Source: an uncultured Planctomycetaceae bacterium (lineage in GTDB: Bacteria > Planctomycetota > Planctomycetia > Pirellulales > Pirellulaceae). Taken from it: a stretch of 14,307 nucleotides of DNA. Positions 1 through 6,690 of this stretch are shown here, piece after piece; the stretch's first letter is position 1, and the number at the start of each line of letters is the position of its first letter. The notes below the pieces were generated by a model. It was not told where the DNA came from, did no database searches, and saw only the letters and a program-made list of their open reading frames with translations. Location of the stretch: the NCBI GenBank assembly GCA_903921945.1, contig CAIXSC010000149.1:1-14307 (forward strand). Direction: 5' to 3'. The translations under genes were made by a program, and so were the position numbers.

Positions 1-1614
1 CGGATCTTCCGCGAGGTTCCGCGATTCGTGCGGGTCGGTGGAATAGTCGTAAAGCTGAACGCCGCGTTTACCCCCATCCCATTCCGTGTAGCGGTAGCGT
101 TCCGTGCGAATGGAATACCCCATGTACCAATCGCGCTTGGCCAGTTGCTCGCCGGTTGCCGTTGGCGTGTTGCGACTCACCTGGGTCCGCGCCGGCCGGT
201 CCCACGGAGCCGCTGGGTCGATCAGCAACCGTTTCAGGCTGACGCCGTCCGTGGTGGGCGCTGGCAATCCGGCGAGGTCGGCGAGCGTCGCGTGCAAATC
301 CACCAGCTCGACCGTCCTTCCGCACACCTTGCCGTTCCCCGCTGCCCGCGGATCGTAAATGATCAGCGGCACTCGCGCCGAGTTCTCAAACAGGCTCATC
401 TTCTGCCACAAACCGTGTTCACCCAAGTGATAGCCATGGTCGCTGATGAAGACGACGATCGTGCGGTCGGCAAGTTGCAGTCGGTCGAGCGCATCGAGCA
501 GTAGTCCGACCTGGGCGTCCATAAAAGTCGTCGAAGCGTGGTAAGCCTGCAACGCTTGGCGTCGCAAGTCGTCGGTGAGCCGTTCCTGTTCCTTTTTGTG
601 GCTGAGGAATGCGGCCGCCGGATGCTGCTGCCAATGGCCTTCCGGAACCGACGGCAAGCGCATCTCGCCGGCCGGAAACATCTCGAAGTATTTCTTCGGC
701 GCCACGTACGGCGTGTGGGGCCGGAAAAAGCCGCAAGCCAGGAAGAAAGGCTTGCCCGCCGATGCTTCGAGCAACCGGATGGTTTCGCCCGCCGACAGAC
801 CATCGGTTTGCTCGGCGTCCCCTCCTTCCGCCGAAAGCCAACTGAGCGTCCCGCCGTAGCGCGCCGAGCCTTTCGCGGACGGATTGAGCGAGTAGATGAG
901 ATCGCGTTCCTCGTCGTCCTTATCGCGGCCACGCGGATTGACGGTTTTCTGCCACGAAGGGGGATCGTCGAGTCCTTCGGTGCCGATCTGCGCCGGAACG
1001 CCGTAATGGTATAGCTTCCCGACCCGCGCGACGAAGTAGCCCGCCTTCTGAAAGGTTTGTCCCAAACTCTGCACGTCCGGCGCATTCTTTCGGAACTGCG
1101 TCGCGTTCTCGTAAACGCGAAGGGTATCGGGACGCAGCCCGGTCAAAAACGACGCGCGGCTGGGATTGCACAGCGGGAACTGGCAATAGGCTCGGTCGAA
1201 CCGCACCCCCTTGCGGGACAATCGATCCAGATTGGGCGAACGTCCTTGAGCACTCCCATAGCAGCCGAGCGCATTATTTGTCAGATCGTCGGAGACGATG
1301 AGCAGCACATTCGGCCGAGATGGCTCAGCTGACACCACCGCTCGCTGACCGCCGCCGCTACCAACGCCCATAAACCACGCCACTCCGACCAGCCAAGCTG
1401 CCACCGCCCGCAACACGCGCCCGGCCCCGTTCACGCGCCCGGCCTCATCCACGCGCCCGACCCCATCCACGCGCCCGACCCCATCCACGCGCCCGGCCCC
1501 GTCCACGGCATGCCCATTCACCGTCTGCCCATTCACCGTCTGCCCGTTTGCCGTCTGCCCGTTTGCCGTCTGCCGATTCACCATCTGCCCGTTTGCCGTC
1601 TGCCCATTCGTCAT
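1..1614 (-). CDS. Iduronate-2-sulfatase-like exported sulfatase, 3' end cut by window edge
   Basis: Type I sulfatase that hydrolyses sulfate esters, probably of sulfated glycans, outside the cytoplasm. 538 residues are visible and no stop is reached. The core begins RPNVLLIVSDD (100-110), whose two Asp are metal ligands. It continues to CNPSR (149-153), the C-x-P-S-R signature in which Cys149 becomes formylglycine, followed by the SFLTG and RPDT segments typical of iduronate-2-sulfatase-like members. A late FISDHGYHLGEHG block supplies further metal and sulfate ligands. The end matches the usual C-terminal YDYSTDPHESRNLAEDP region, so probably only a few dozen residues are missing. A hydrophobic export segment lies at about 67-84, and residues 1-66 are tandem repeats (NGQTA/NGQTV, then GRVDGV). 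I chose this ATG because AGGAGG sits 8 nt upstream, so the repeats should be translated. GTG codons nearer residue 67 are the alternative start. The sulfatase class is certain; the substrate is not. Confidence 0.93.
   Translation of the reverse strand, partial: MTNGQTANGQMVNRQTANGQTANGQTVNGQTVNGHAVDGAGRVDGVGRVDGVGRVDEAGRVNGAGRVLRAVAAWLVGVAWFMGVGSGGGQRAVVSAEPSRPNVLLIVSDDLTNNALGCYGSAQGRSPNLDRLSRKGVRFDRAYCQFPLCNPSRASFLTGLRPDTLRVYENATQFRKNAPDVQSLGQTFQKAGYFVARVGKLYHYGVPAQIGTEGLDDPPSWQKTVNPRGRDKDDEERDLIYSLNPSAKGSARYGGTLSWLSAEGGDAEQTDGLSAGETIRLLEASAGKPFFLACGFFRPHTPYVAPKKYFEMFPAGEMRLPSVPEGHWQQHPAAAFLSHKKEQERLTDDLRRQALQAYHASTTFMDAQVGLLLDALDRLQLADRTIVVFISDHGYHLGEHGLWQKMSLFENSARVPLIIYDPRAAGNGKVCGRTVELVDLHATLADLAGLPAPTTDGVSLKRLLIDPAAPWDRPARTQVSRNTPTATGEQLAKRDWYMGYSIRTERYRYTEWDGGKRGVQLYDYSTDPHESRNLAEDP
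1414..1503. repeat. 18-bp tandem repeat, five copies, in frame inside the sulfatase leader
   Basis: Five adjacent copies of a unit close to CACGCGCCCGACCCCATC (plus strand) start at 1414, 1432, 1450, 1468 and 1486. On the coding strand they give repeated GRVDGV-like hexapeptides at about residues 38-67. Substitutions are few and there are no indels, so the reading frame is kept. The array directly abuts a second, unrelated 15-bp array. Confidence 0.9.
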
Positions 1615-1620
1615 TGCCCC
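1501..1620. repeat. 15-bp tandem repeat at the start of the sulfatase gene
   Basis: Six clear copies of a unit alternating between ATTCACCGTCTGCCC and GTTTGCCGTCTGCCC (plus strand) run from 1516 to 1605. Degenerate copies flank them at 1501-1515 and 1606-1620; the latter holds the start codon. On the coding strand they give the pentapeptides NGQTA/NGQTV. All copies keep the frame. Confidence 0.9.
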
Positions 1621-1626
1621 GCCCTC
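1615..1626 (-). promoter_or_regulatory. Ribosome binding site AGGAGG of the sulfatase
   Basis: On the minus strand AGGAGG is followed by 8 nt (GCGGGGCA) and then the ATG at 1614. It is the best Shine-Dalgarno match in the window. It decides the start, because it places translation ahead of the in-frame repeat arrays rather than at the export segment. Confidence 0.65.
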
Positions 1627-1659
1627 CTGAAGCTCAGTCGAGAATGCACCCTGCGGCGA

Positions 1660-1665
1660 AATATA
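1660..1665 (-). promoter_or_regulatory. Possible -10 element for the sulfatase
   Basis: Minus-strand TATATT, five of six matches to the -10 consensus, lies about 46 nt upstream of the sulfatase ATG in a locally AT-rich patch of GC-rich DNA. No convincing -35 hexamer lies 16-18 nt further upstream, so this is weak support. Confidence 0.25.
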
Positions 1666-1691
1666 ACGATTACGATCACCCCGTGGCGGCC

Positions 1692-1730
1692 GGAAACCCA
1701 GCCCATCAAAACAGGTCCGGCTGGGTTTCC
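1692..1730. other. Perfect 12-bp inverted repeat (hairpin) upstream of the sulfatase
   Basis: GGAAACCCAGCC (1692-1703) and its exact reverse complement GGCTGGGTTTCC (1719-1730) are separated by 15 nt. It lies in the gap between two minus-strand genes, about 80 nt upstream of the sulfatase start and about 480 nt past the permease stop. No T-tract follows on either strand, so it is not a classical intrinsic terminator. It could be a terminator without a T-tract, an operator, or a remnant. Confidence 0.55.
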
Positions 1731-1892
1731 AGTGGGTCGCCATCGCAGGAGTCGCAGGGTGCGGCTGTCGCCGCGCCGCCTTGCGCCGTGGCTCGGAAGT
1801 TCGGCGAGGCACGAATCTTCGGCGGGACCCCAACGAATCCCGGATGGACCACACAACAACGGCTGCCCGCCGTCGCAGTTGCCCGCCGCCAT

Positions 1893-1940
1893 GAGTGCCC
1901 GTCACCGCGAGTGCCCGTCACCGCGAGTGCCCATCGCCGC
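1893..1940. repeat. 16-bp tandem repeat, three copies, intergenic
   Basis: Two identical copies of GAGTGCCCGTCACCGC (1893-1908, 1909-1924) and a third with two changes (1925-1940) lie in the gap between the permease and the sulfatase. The unit is not a multiple of three, which fits a non-coding location. Confidence 0.85.
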
Positions 1941-2206
1941 GATTGACCGCGTTGTTGAGGCGTGGAACGGCGGATTGAGCAGGGCCTCGCGCCACCAAAC
2001 GCGTTGGGGATTGTCGCGACTCGACGCTTGCGGGGCGACTGACCCAAGAGTCCGCCCACTTGCCCGATCGGCGGTGGGCTCGCGTTTCGATCATCGCCAA
2101 ACCCGACGCGAGATCGCGCGGTCCATCTCGGCCGCCTCCGCGACAAGCCGGCTTGCGAGCCCGCAGCGCGACCAGCGCAACCCGGCCAACGCACTACGGA
2201 CCGGGC

Positions 2207-3577
2207 CTACGGCGGAGGCTGTTCGTCCTTCACCAACGCGATCGTGCAGTCGAGCGCGAACCAGCTCGCCGCGCACAACCCGTAGGCGACGGCGACCGCG
2301 AGAAACACGGGACGCCATCCCCAGGTGTCCGCCAAATAGCCAAAGACAAGCGGGGCGGCGATCAGCCCAATTCCCGCCACCGTGTTGTTGAACGCGAACA
2401 GGCTGGCCGTCGACCGGCCGCCAATGTCCGTGATCAGCCCGAGCGTGGATGTGAGGCTCCAGTCACCGAAAAACTTGACGAAAAACAGCAGGCCGCAGAA
2501 TACGTACGGTTGGTCGTAGAAACACAACGCGACCCCGAGAATGACGGCCGCGAGCGACTTGCCGACCACCGCGACCCCGGACCGTGTGCGGCGGCGATTG
2601 CCGGTCCGCGCGATAAGCCGGTCGTTCAACTGGCCACCCACGATCCCCGCCATCGCTCCGCCCAACAAGGGCAACGCCGAATACACCCCCATTTCCTTGA
2701 ATTCCATTCCATGCGTTTGACGCAAGAACAGCGGCAACCAACTGGCGTAAATGTTGTCGGCAAAGGTGCTCAAAATCGTTTGCACGCCCAGCGTGAAGAC
2801 ATTGGCGAGCGATCGTCCCGAGAGTCGTCGCCACCAGGATCGCGCGACCGCCAACTTCGAAACCGCGGCCTCCTTCGCCACCGCGCGCTCGTCGATGCTC
2901 GAACCGTGTTCGACACCCTCAATCAACGCCAACTCCGCCGCGTTCACACCGGGGTGGCGACGAGGCGAATCCCGGAACACAGCGGCGAAGATCGCGGCAT
3001 GCACGAAGCCGACGGCCGCCAGAATGCCCACCGAAGCACGCCATGACAACCCGAGCAAGCCGAGCAACAGCGAACTGAACACAAGCGACGCACTGAGCGC
3101 TCCCAGCCGGCCGGCGAGCACGCCGACCAAACCTTGCAGCGTCGTGCGGATCGACGGCGGATACCAGACGCGAGCGACCCGCGACAGGCACGCGTAGACC
3201 GCCGACTGCCCCGCGCCCACGGTCGCCTGAGCCATCCAGATCCAGCCGCTCGACGGAGCCAACCCCAGCAGTGACAGCCCCAAACACCACAGCACCGTCA
3301 GCCCGCTAAGCACGCAATGGACGCCCGCGAGATCCGCCGCGACCCCGAATGGAAACTGAAACATCGTGTAACTCAGCGAAAACGCGCTGTCCAACCGCCC
3401 CAACTCGGTGTTGGTCAGTTTCCATTCCTCGGCCAGCGTCGGCTTCACAAAGCCGAACACATACCGATGCCAGTACAAAATCCCCGAAGTCGCGAACGCG
3501 AGCCCAAACACGCGCCACCGCACTCGAGTGCTCCGGCCCGCGTGCTGCTCCGATGACTCAATCGGCGCGGTGGCCAT
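2207..3577 (-). CDS. MFS permease, ACS (anion:cation symporter) type
   Basis: Inner-membrane transporter of 456 residues, the usual length for a 12-helix major facilitator. About 12 hydrophobic segments are visible in two halves, split by a hydrophilic loop around residues 205-250. The first helix region, with YWHRYVFGFVKPTLAEEW and then TNTELGRLDSAFSLSYTMFQFPFGVAADLAG, resembles the hexuronate/glucarate/phthalate (ACS) branch, whose members take up organic anions with protons. The conserved inter-helix motif is degenerate in the first half (GVAADLAGV) and clearer in the second (GGQLNDRLIARTGNRRR). The frame is open for 30 codons further upstream (to 3667), but that would overlap the preceding gene by 47 bp, so I use the ATG at 3577, 43 bp past its stop. 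Its position after an enolase-superfamily sugar-acid enzyme suggests it imports that enzyme's substrate; this is inference from context. Confidence 0.88.
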   Translation of the reverse strand: MATAPIESSEQHAGRSTRVRWRVFGLAFATSGILYWHRYVFGFVKPTLAEEWKLTNTELGRLDSAFSLSYTMFQFPFGVAADLAGVHCVLSGLTVLWCLGLSLLGLAPSSGWIWMAQATVGAGQSAVYACLSRVARVWYPPSIRTTLQGLVGVLAGRLGALSASLVFSSLLLGLLGLSWRASVGILAAVGFVHAAIFAAVFRDSPRRHPGVNAAELALIEGVEHGSSIDERAVAKEAAVSKLAVARSWWRRLSGRSLANVFTLGVQTILSTFADNIYASWLPLFLRQTHGMEFKEMGVYSALPLLGGAMAGIVGGQLNDRLIARTGNRRRTRSGVAVVGKSLAAVILGVALCFYDQPYVFCGLLFFVKFFGDWSLTSTLGLITDIGGRSTASLFAFNNTVAGIGLIAAPLVFGYLADTWGWRPVFLAVAVAYGLCAASWFALDCTIALVKDEQPPP

Positions 3578-3620
3578 AGACGAACTTTCGAGTTGGGTCG
3601 TCGATGAGCGTCGACGCGTA

Positions 3621-4703
3621 TCAGCGATCGAAGCGGTATTGGAGGAGCTTCTCGCGATCGACTTCAATGCCGAGCCCCGGCTTCATCGGCACGGCGATCG
3701 TTCCCTGTTCGATCCGAAACGGCTCGGTCAGCACATCGTCCGCCAACCCGTAGTAGGTGGAATCGTTGGGCAGCGAGTACGCTGGACAAGCGGCCGCGAT
3801 ATGCAGCATCGCGGCCGTCTTGGGACCAAGGTCGTGGCCGCAGTGCATGATGCACGGCAACCCGGCCGCCGCGCACAGGTGGCCAATCTCCACGCACGGC
3901 CCGATGCCGCCCGCGATATGCGTGTCGGGAAGGATATGCGAGGCCGCATCGGCCCGCAGAATCGCCAGCACGCTGGCCGGATCGACGACGCTTTCATTCA
4001 ATGCGATCGGCACACGCGTCTGACCGCGGAGCCATGTGGCGTCCGCGAGCGGTTCGGCGGGGATCGGCTGCTCGAGATATTCCAAGTCGTACTGTTCCAG
4101 CTCGCGGCACAGTTCGGCCGCTTGGCTGGGCGAGTACGCGCGGTTCGGATCGATTCGCAAACGCAGCTTGCCGCCCACGGCGTCGCGCACACCGCGGACC
4201 ATTTCCAGATCCTCCCGCATGTCGGCGCCCGCTTTGGTCTTCAGCGTGGTAAACCCCTGCTCGACATACCAGCGGGCCATCTCGCCGGCACGCTCGTACG
4301 ATTGAATGCCCATGCAGGCCGCCAACGCCACTCGCGGACGAATGACACCGCCCAGCAGCTCGGCAACCGAGCGGCCGAACGCCTTGCCGCGTAAATCCCA
4401 CAGGGCGAGTTCCATCCCCGATTTCAACCGCGTTTCCACCCGGCAGTCGCGATGAAACGAGGCCAGATTGAGTGCGTCGCGGCCGAGTAAAAAGTCGCGG
4501 GCCGTCGCCTCGGCGCGGGCGCTGCTCAAATTCGGCAGGAAGTTCACGTTGTATTCGCCCCACCCCGTCAGGCCGTCCTCGACGGTGATGCCAACGATGC
4601 CGCTTTGCGTGGTCGAACTGCTCCGCAAGTGCGAACGATACGGGGCCAACGGCGACGTTTGCGGTACCTCCACGATCGTCACCGACACATCCACAATTCG
4701 CAT
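3621..4703 (-). CDS. Mandelate racemase/muconate lactonizing family enzyme (enolase superfamily)
   Basis: 360 residues, normal for the family, and probably cytoplasmic since no signal peptide is seen. These enzymes take a proton alpha to a carboxylate held by Mg2+, giving racemisation, cycloisomerisation or dehydration of sugar acids. The N-terminal capping domain covers about 1-125 and the barrel about 126-330. Visible active-site residues are KTK (Lys155, Lys157), metal ligands Asp185 (RIDPN), Glu211 (YLEQP) and Glu237 (LNES), and an Asp260-His287 pair. The ligand spacing of 26 and 26 and the Asp-to-His spacing of 27 equal those of mandelate racemase, so both a Lys base and a His-Asp dyad appear present, as in racemases and acid-sugar dehydratases. 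AAGG lies 8 nt before the ATG. It is followed after 43 bp by an ACS-type permease. Family is near certain; substrate is unknown. Confidence 0.92.
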   Translation of the reverse strand: MRIVDVSVTIVEVPQTSPLAPYRSHLRSSSTTQSGIVGITVEDGLTGWGEYNVNFLPNLSSARAEATARDFLLGRDALNLASFHRDCRVETRLKSGMELALWDLRGKAFGRSVAELLGGVIRPRVALAACMGIQSYERAGEMARWYVEQGFTTLKTKAGADMREDLEMVRGVRDAVGGKLRLRIDPNRAYSPSQAAELCRELEQYDLEYLEQPIPAEPLADATWLRGQTRVPIALNESVVDPASVLAILRADAASHILPDTHIAGGIGPCVEIGHLCAAAGLPCIMHCGHDLGPKTAAMLHIAAACPAYSLPNDSTYYGLADDVLTEPFRIEQGTIAVPMKPGLGIEVDREKLLQYRFDR

Positions 4704-4755
4704 GGCGGAAGCCTTTTCGAAGAATCACGAACGGGCCAGCGGCGTGCTCAACGGT

Positions 4756-4771
4756 CCGCGGGTCCCCGCGG
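4756..4771. other. GC hairpin between the DUF1501 gene and the enolase-family gene
   Basis: CCGCGG, a 4-nt loop and CCGCGG form a compact stem 29-44 nt past the DUF1501 stop in the 96-bp gap of the minus-strand cluster. There is no T-tract. It could tune expression of the downstream genes or protect the 3' end of the first message; chance is also possible in DNA this GC-rich. Confidence 0.35.
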
Positions 4772-4799
4772 CGAACCGAGACCGTGAATCGATGGCACG

Positions 4800-6344
4800 C
4801 TAGGCGAAGAGACCTTCAATCACCTGGCCCGACGCGATCGGCGTGGGACGGGGCAAGCGCGGGAAATACGTGCGATGCGAATCGATTCCCAGACCATGGT
4901 AAATCGATGCCGCGACATCCTCGGGAGTCCACGGCCGCGTGGCGGGCGCCGAGCCGATCCGGTCGGTCGCGCCGATCACCACCCCGCGGCGCACGCCAGC
5001 CCCCGCCATCAGCAACGAGCCGGCATTCGGATAGTGATCGCGCCCGGCGTCCTTGTTGATCCGCGGAGTGCGTCCGAATTCACCCATCACCACCACCAGC
5101 GTTGACTCCAGCAGCCCGCGTTCCTCGAGATCGTCGAGCAGCGTGGAGAGCGACATATCAAGTTGCGGCAGATTGCCCGGCCCTTCGTACTTGTGCCACG
5201 GATAACCCTTCGGCGTATTGGCCGGCTCATGGGCGAACGACATCATCGAGTCGAACAGCAAATGATGGTTGTCCCAAGTGCCGTCCGTCGCGCCGTTGCC
5301 AAACAACCCGCCCTGCACCGCGTGGTTGATCGTGACGAACCGCGCGCCGGCTTCAATCATGCGGCGGGCCAGCAACACGCGTTGACCGTAAATGTTCAGG
5401 CCATAGCGTTCCCGCAACGCCAGCGGCTCTTCGTCCAGGTTCATCGCCCGCTCCATCCGGCCACTGGTCAGCAAGGCGATCGCTTCGGCGGCGAATTTGT
5501 CGTGCGCTTCCAGCGAACGGCCATCCAGTTCCGCGAGTCGGCCGAGGTTCTCCAACTGGCGCAGCATCGACTGCCGATCTTCGAAGCGGATCGGCTCGAG
5601 CGCCCTCTTGCCACTCGTTTGCGCATCCCGAGCGGCCGGGTCGCCCTTGATGTTGTAGGCGTCGTAGGCCGGTCCCAAGTAACCGGGCGAGTTGGTATAG
5701 CGGGCCGCCAACGGCAAGCCGATGTGCGGCGGCACACCCGGTTCGCGCCCGCCTTGGATGGCGGCGATCAGGCTGCCGAAGTTCGGAAAAAACTGCCCGC
5801 CCCGCGGCGCGGGAAAGCCGCTGGTCACATGTTGCGAACCGGTGTCGTGCGAACCGTCCTTTCCCTGCCACGATCGAATGACGGCCACCTTGTCCATGCG
5901 ACGCGCCATGAGCGGCATCTTCTCGCAGATGAACGTGCCGGGAACATTCGTCGCGATCGGATCCCAGAGTCCCCGCACTTCGACCGGCGCGTCCGGCTTG
6001 GGATCGAACGTCTCGTAATGGCTCGCCCCGCCCGCCAAAAACAGAAAAATGCACGAGCGGCCCCGCGGAGCCGCCCTGTCCGCGGACACGCTTTCGGCGG
6101 CCAACACCGACGGCAAACTGAGTCCGCACAGGCCCACGCCGACTTGCAGCGCCTCGCGGCGCCCCAACCGCAGGCCGGCAGTTCGAGGACGCGCCGCCGG
6201 ATGACGCGCGACCGGTTGATGCCCGACCGGATGATGTGCAGCCGGATGATGTGCGGCCGGATGACCCGCGGCCGGATGAAGCGCAGCCGGATGACCCGCG
6301 GCCGGCGGAAAAGCACGTTCGCGGTTACGCGGTTCTCGAGCCAT
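4800..6344 (-). CDS. DUF1501 domain protein with Tat signal and repetitive N-terminal extension
   Basis: 514 residues. DUF1501 proteins belong to the alkaline-phosphatase/sulfatase-like fold group, are exported by the Tat system and are very abundant in planctomycetes; their reaction is not established. Residues 61-85 form a Tat-like signal: GRREALQ with Arg62-Arg63, then a hydrophobic stretch ending LPSVLAAES. The mature part has family blocks: SCIFLFLAGGASHYETFDPKPDAP, the SWQGKDGSHDTGSQHVTSGF region, VTINHAVQGG, VVVMGEFGRTPRINKDAGRDHYPNAG, and the C-terminal TPEDVAASIYHGLGID. Family members usually start about 10-20 residues before the twin arginine; here 60 residues precede it, mostly the 5-residue repeat AAxHP (about 15-52). 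I keep this start because AGGAG lies 6 nt upstream and a good promoter lies at 6394-6422. It heads a probable operon with the enolase-family enzyme and the permease. Confidence 0.93.
   Translation of the reverse strand: MAREPRNRERAFPPAAGHPAALHPAAGHPAAHHPAAHHPVGHQPVARHPAARPRTAGLRLGRREALQVGVGLCGLSLPSVLAAESVSADRAAPRGRSCIFLFLAGGASHYETFDPKPDAPVEVRGLWDPIATNVPGTFICEKMPLMARRMDKVAVIRSWQGKDGSHDTGSQHVTSGFPAPRGGQFFPNFGSLIAAIQGGREPGVPPHIGLPLAARYTNSPGYLGPAYDAYNIKGDPAARDAQTSGKRALEPIRFEDRQSMLRQLENLGRLAELDGRSLEAHDKFAAEAIALLTSGRMERAMNLDEEPLALRERYGLNIYGQRVLLARRMIEAGARFVTINHAVQGGLFGNGATDGTWDNHHLLFDSMMSFAHEPANTPKGYPWHKYEGPGNLPQLDMSLSTLLDDLEERGLLESTLVVVMGEFGRTPRINKDAGRDHYPNAGSLLMAGAGVRRGVVIGATDRIGSAPATRPWTPEDVAASIYHGLGIDSHRTYFPRLPRPTPIASGQVIEGLFA
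6186..6305. repeat. 15-bp tandem repeat, eight copies, in frame in the DUF1501 leader
   Basis: Consecutive 15-bp units close to ATGACGCGCGGCCGG (plus strand) start at 6186 (degenerate), 6201, 6216, 6231, 6246, 6261, 6276 and 6291. On the coding strand they give AAxHP pentapeptides with variants such as VGHQP and VARHP. There are no indels. The period equals that of the first sulfatase array but the sequence is unrelated. Confidence 0.92.
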
Positions 6345-6355
6345 CGGACGCTCCT
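6345..6355 (-). promoter_or_regulatory. Ribosome binding site AGGAG of the DUF1501 gene
   Basis: On the minus strand AGGAG is followed by CGTCCG (6 nt) and then the ATG at 6344. It supports translation starting ahead of the pentapeptide repeats. Confidence 0.55.
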
Positions 6356-6372
6356 GGGCAGACGGACGCTCT

Positions 6373-6389
6373 GGGGAAACAGATTCCCC
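6373..6389. promoter_or_regulatory. Inverted repeat at the predicted transcription start
   Basis: GGGGAA, a 5-nt loop and TTCCCC form a perfect 6-bp inverted repeat that spans the expected +1 (about 6387) of the minus-strand promoter at 6394-6422. It could be an operator or a hairpin at the 5' end of the message. The repeat is directly visible; the role is inference. Confidence 0.35.
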
Positions 6390-6393
6390 GTCG

Positions 6394-6422
6394 CTTATAC
6401 ATGTCGCCCAAGTTCAAGTCAA
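6394..6422 (-). promoter_or_regulatory. Sigma70-like promoter for the DUF1501-led operon
   Basis: Minus-strand -35 TTGACT (6422-6417) and -10 TATAAG (6399-6394) are separated by exactly 17 nt. Each matches five of six consensus bases, and the -10 is preceded by TG in TGTATAAG. The predicted transcript starts near 6387 with a 5' leader of about 43 nt and a ribosome binding site. Confidence 0.6.
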
Positions 6423-6690
6423 TTCAGCGGTTCGCGGGGCTCGACCCGCTTGCAACCGGACGGCGATGCACGCACACTGTGGGCGTTATTCGCGACGTTC
6501 GGGGCGGCTTGCGTTGCGAAAACCGGCGTTGGCTATCCGCGCCGGCTTGGGGCGATTCGCGCTCGGTGGCGGGTCGCGCGTCTGGCGTCGCGCTTGGCAT
6601 GAAAAGCGGAACGGTCGACGCGGGTCGCGTGAATGTCCGACGAGCGAATCGCTTGGTTCAGCCACCAGTTCTCAGAAAGGTACACGGTTT

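Larger units (their letters stand above)
1615..2206. other. 592-bp intergenic region without a credible gene
   Basis: Open frames here have unnatural, Arg/Ser/Pro-rich composition and no recognisable domain, and none carries a good ribosome binding site. What it does hold is the sulfatase ribosome binding site and possible -10, a perfect 12-bp inverted repeat (1692-1730), a 16-bp tandem repeat (1893-1940), and a 12-bp palindrome CAAGCCGGCTTG (2144-2155) 52 nt past the permease stop. A decayed gene is possible, but I see no family signature. Confidence 0.6.
6345..6690. other. Divergent intergenic region between the DUF1501 and oxidoreductase genes
   Basis: These 346 bp separate two genes that point away from each other. 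The left part holds the minus-strand promoter, the inverted repeat and the ribosome binding site described separately. For the plus-strand gene I find only AGAAAGG ending 10 nt before its ATG and no convincing -35/-10 pair. An open frame joins the oxidoreductase frame from 6466, but it lacks coding character and would bury the Tat signal. Confidence 0.6.

Noticed and set aside
2144..2155. Palindrome CAAGCCGGCTTG downstream of the permease stop as a terminator
   Set aside because: It has no loop and no T-tract; a 12-bp palindrome of this composition can arise by chance in GC-rich DNA.
1706..2194. Minus-strand open frame in the 592-bp gap
   Set aside because: No ribosome binding site, no recognisable domain and unnatural composition; it also reads through the 16-bp array out of phase with its period.
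5163..6602. Plus-strand open frame (479 codons) opposite the DUF1501 gene
   Set aside because: Antisense shadow. Its repetitive Met/Arg/Asp stretch is only the reverse reading of the 15-bp array.
6466..6690. Extension of the oxidoreductase to a start at 6466
   Set aside because: The added 75 residues are Arg-rich with no domain, and they would place the Tat signal internally; the ATG at 6691 gives a normal Tat start.
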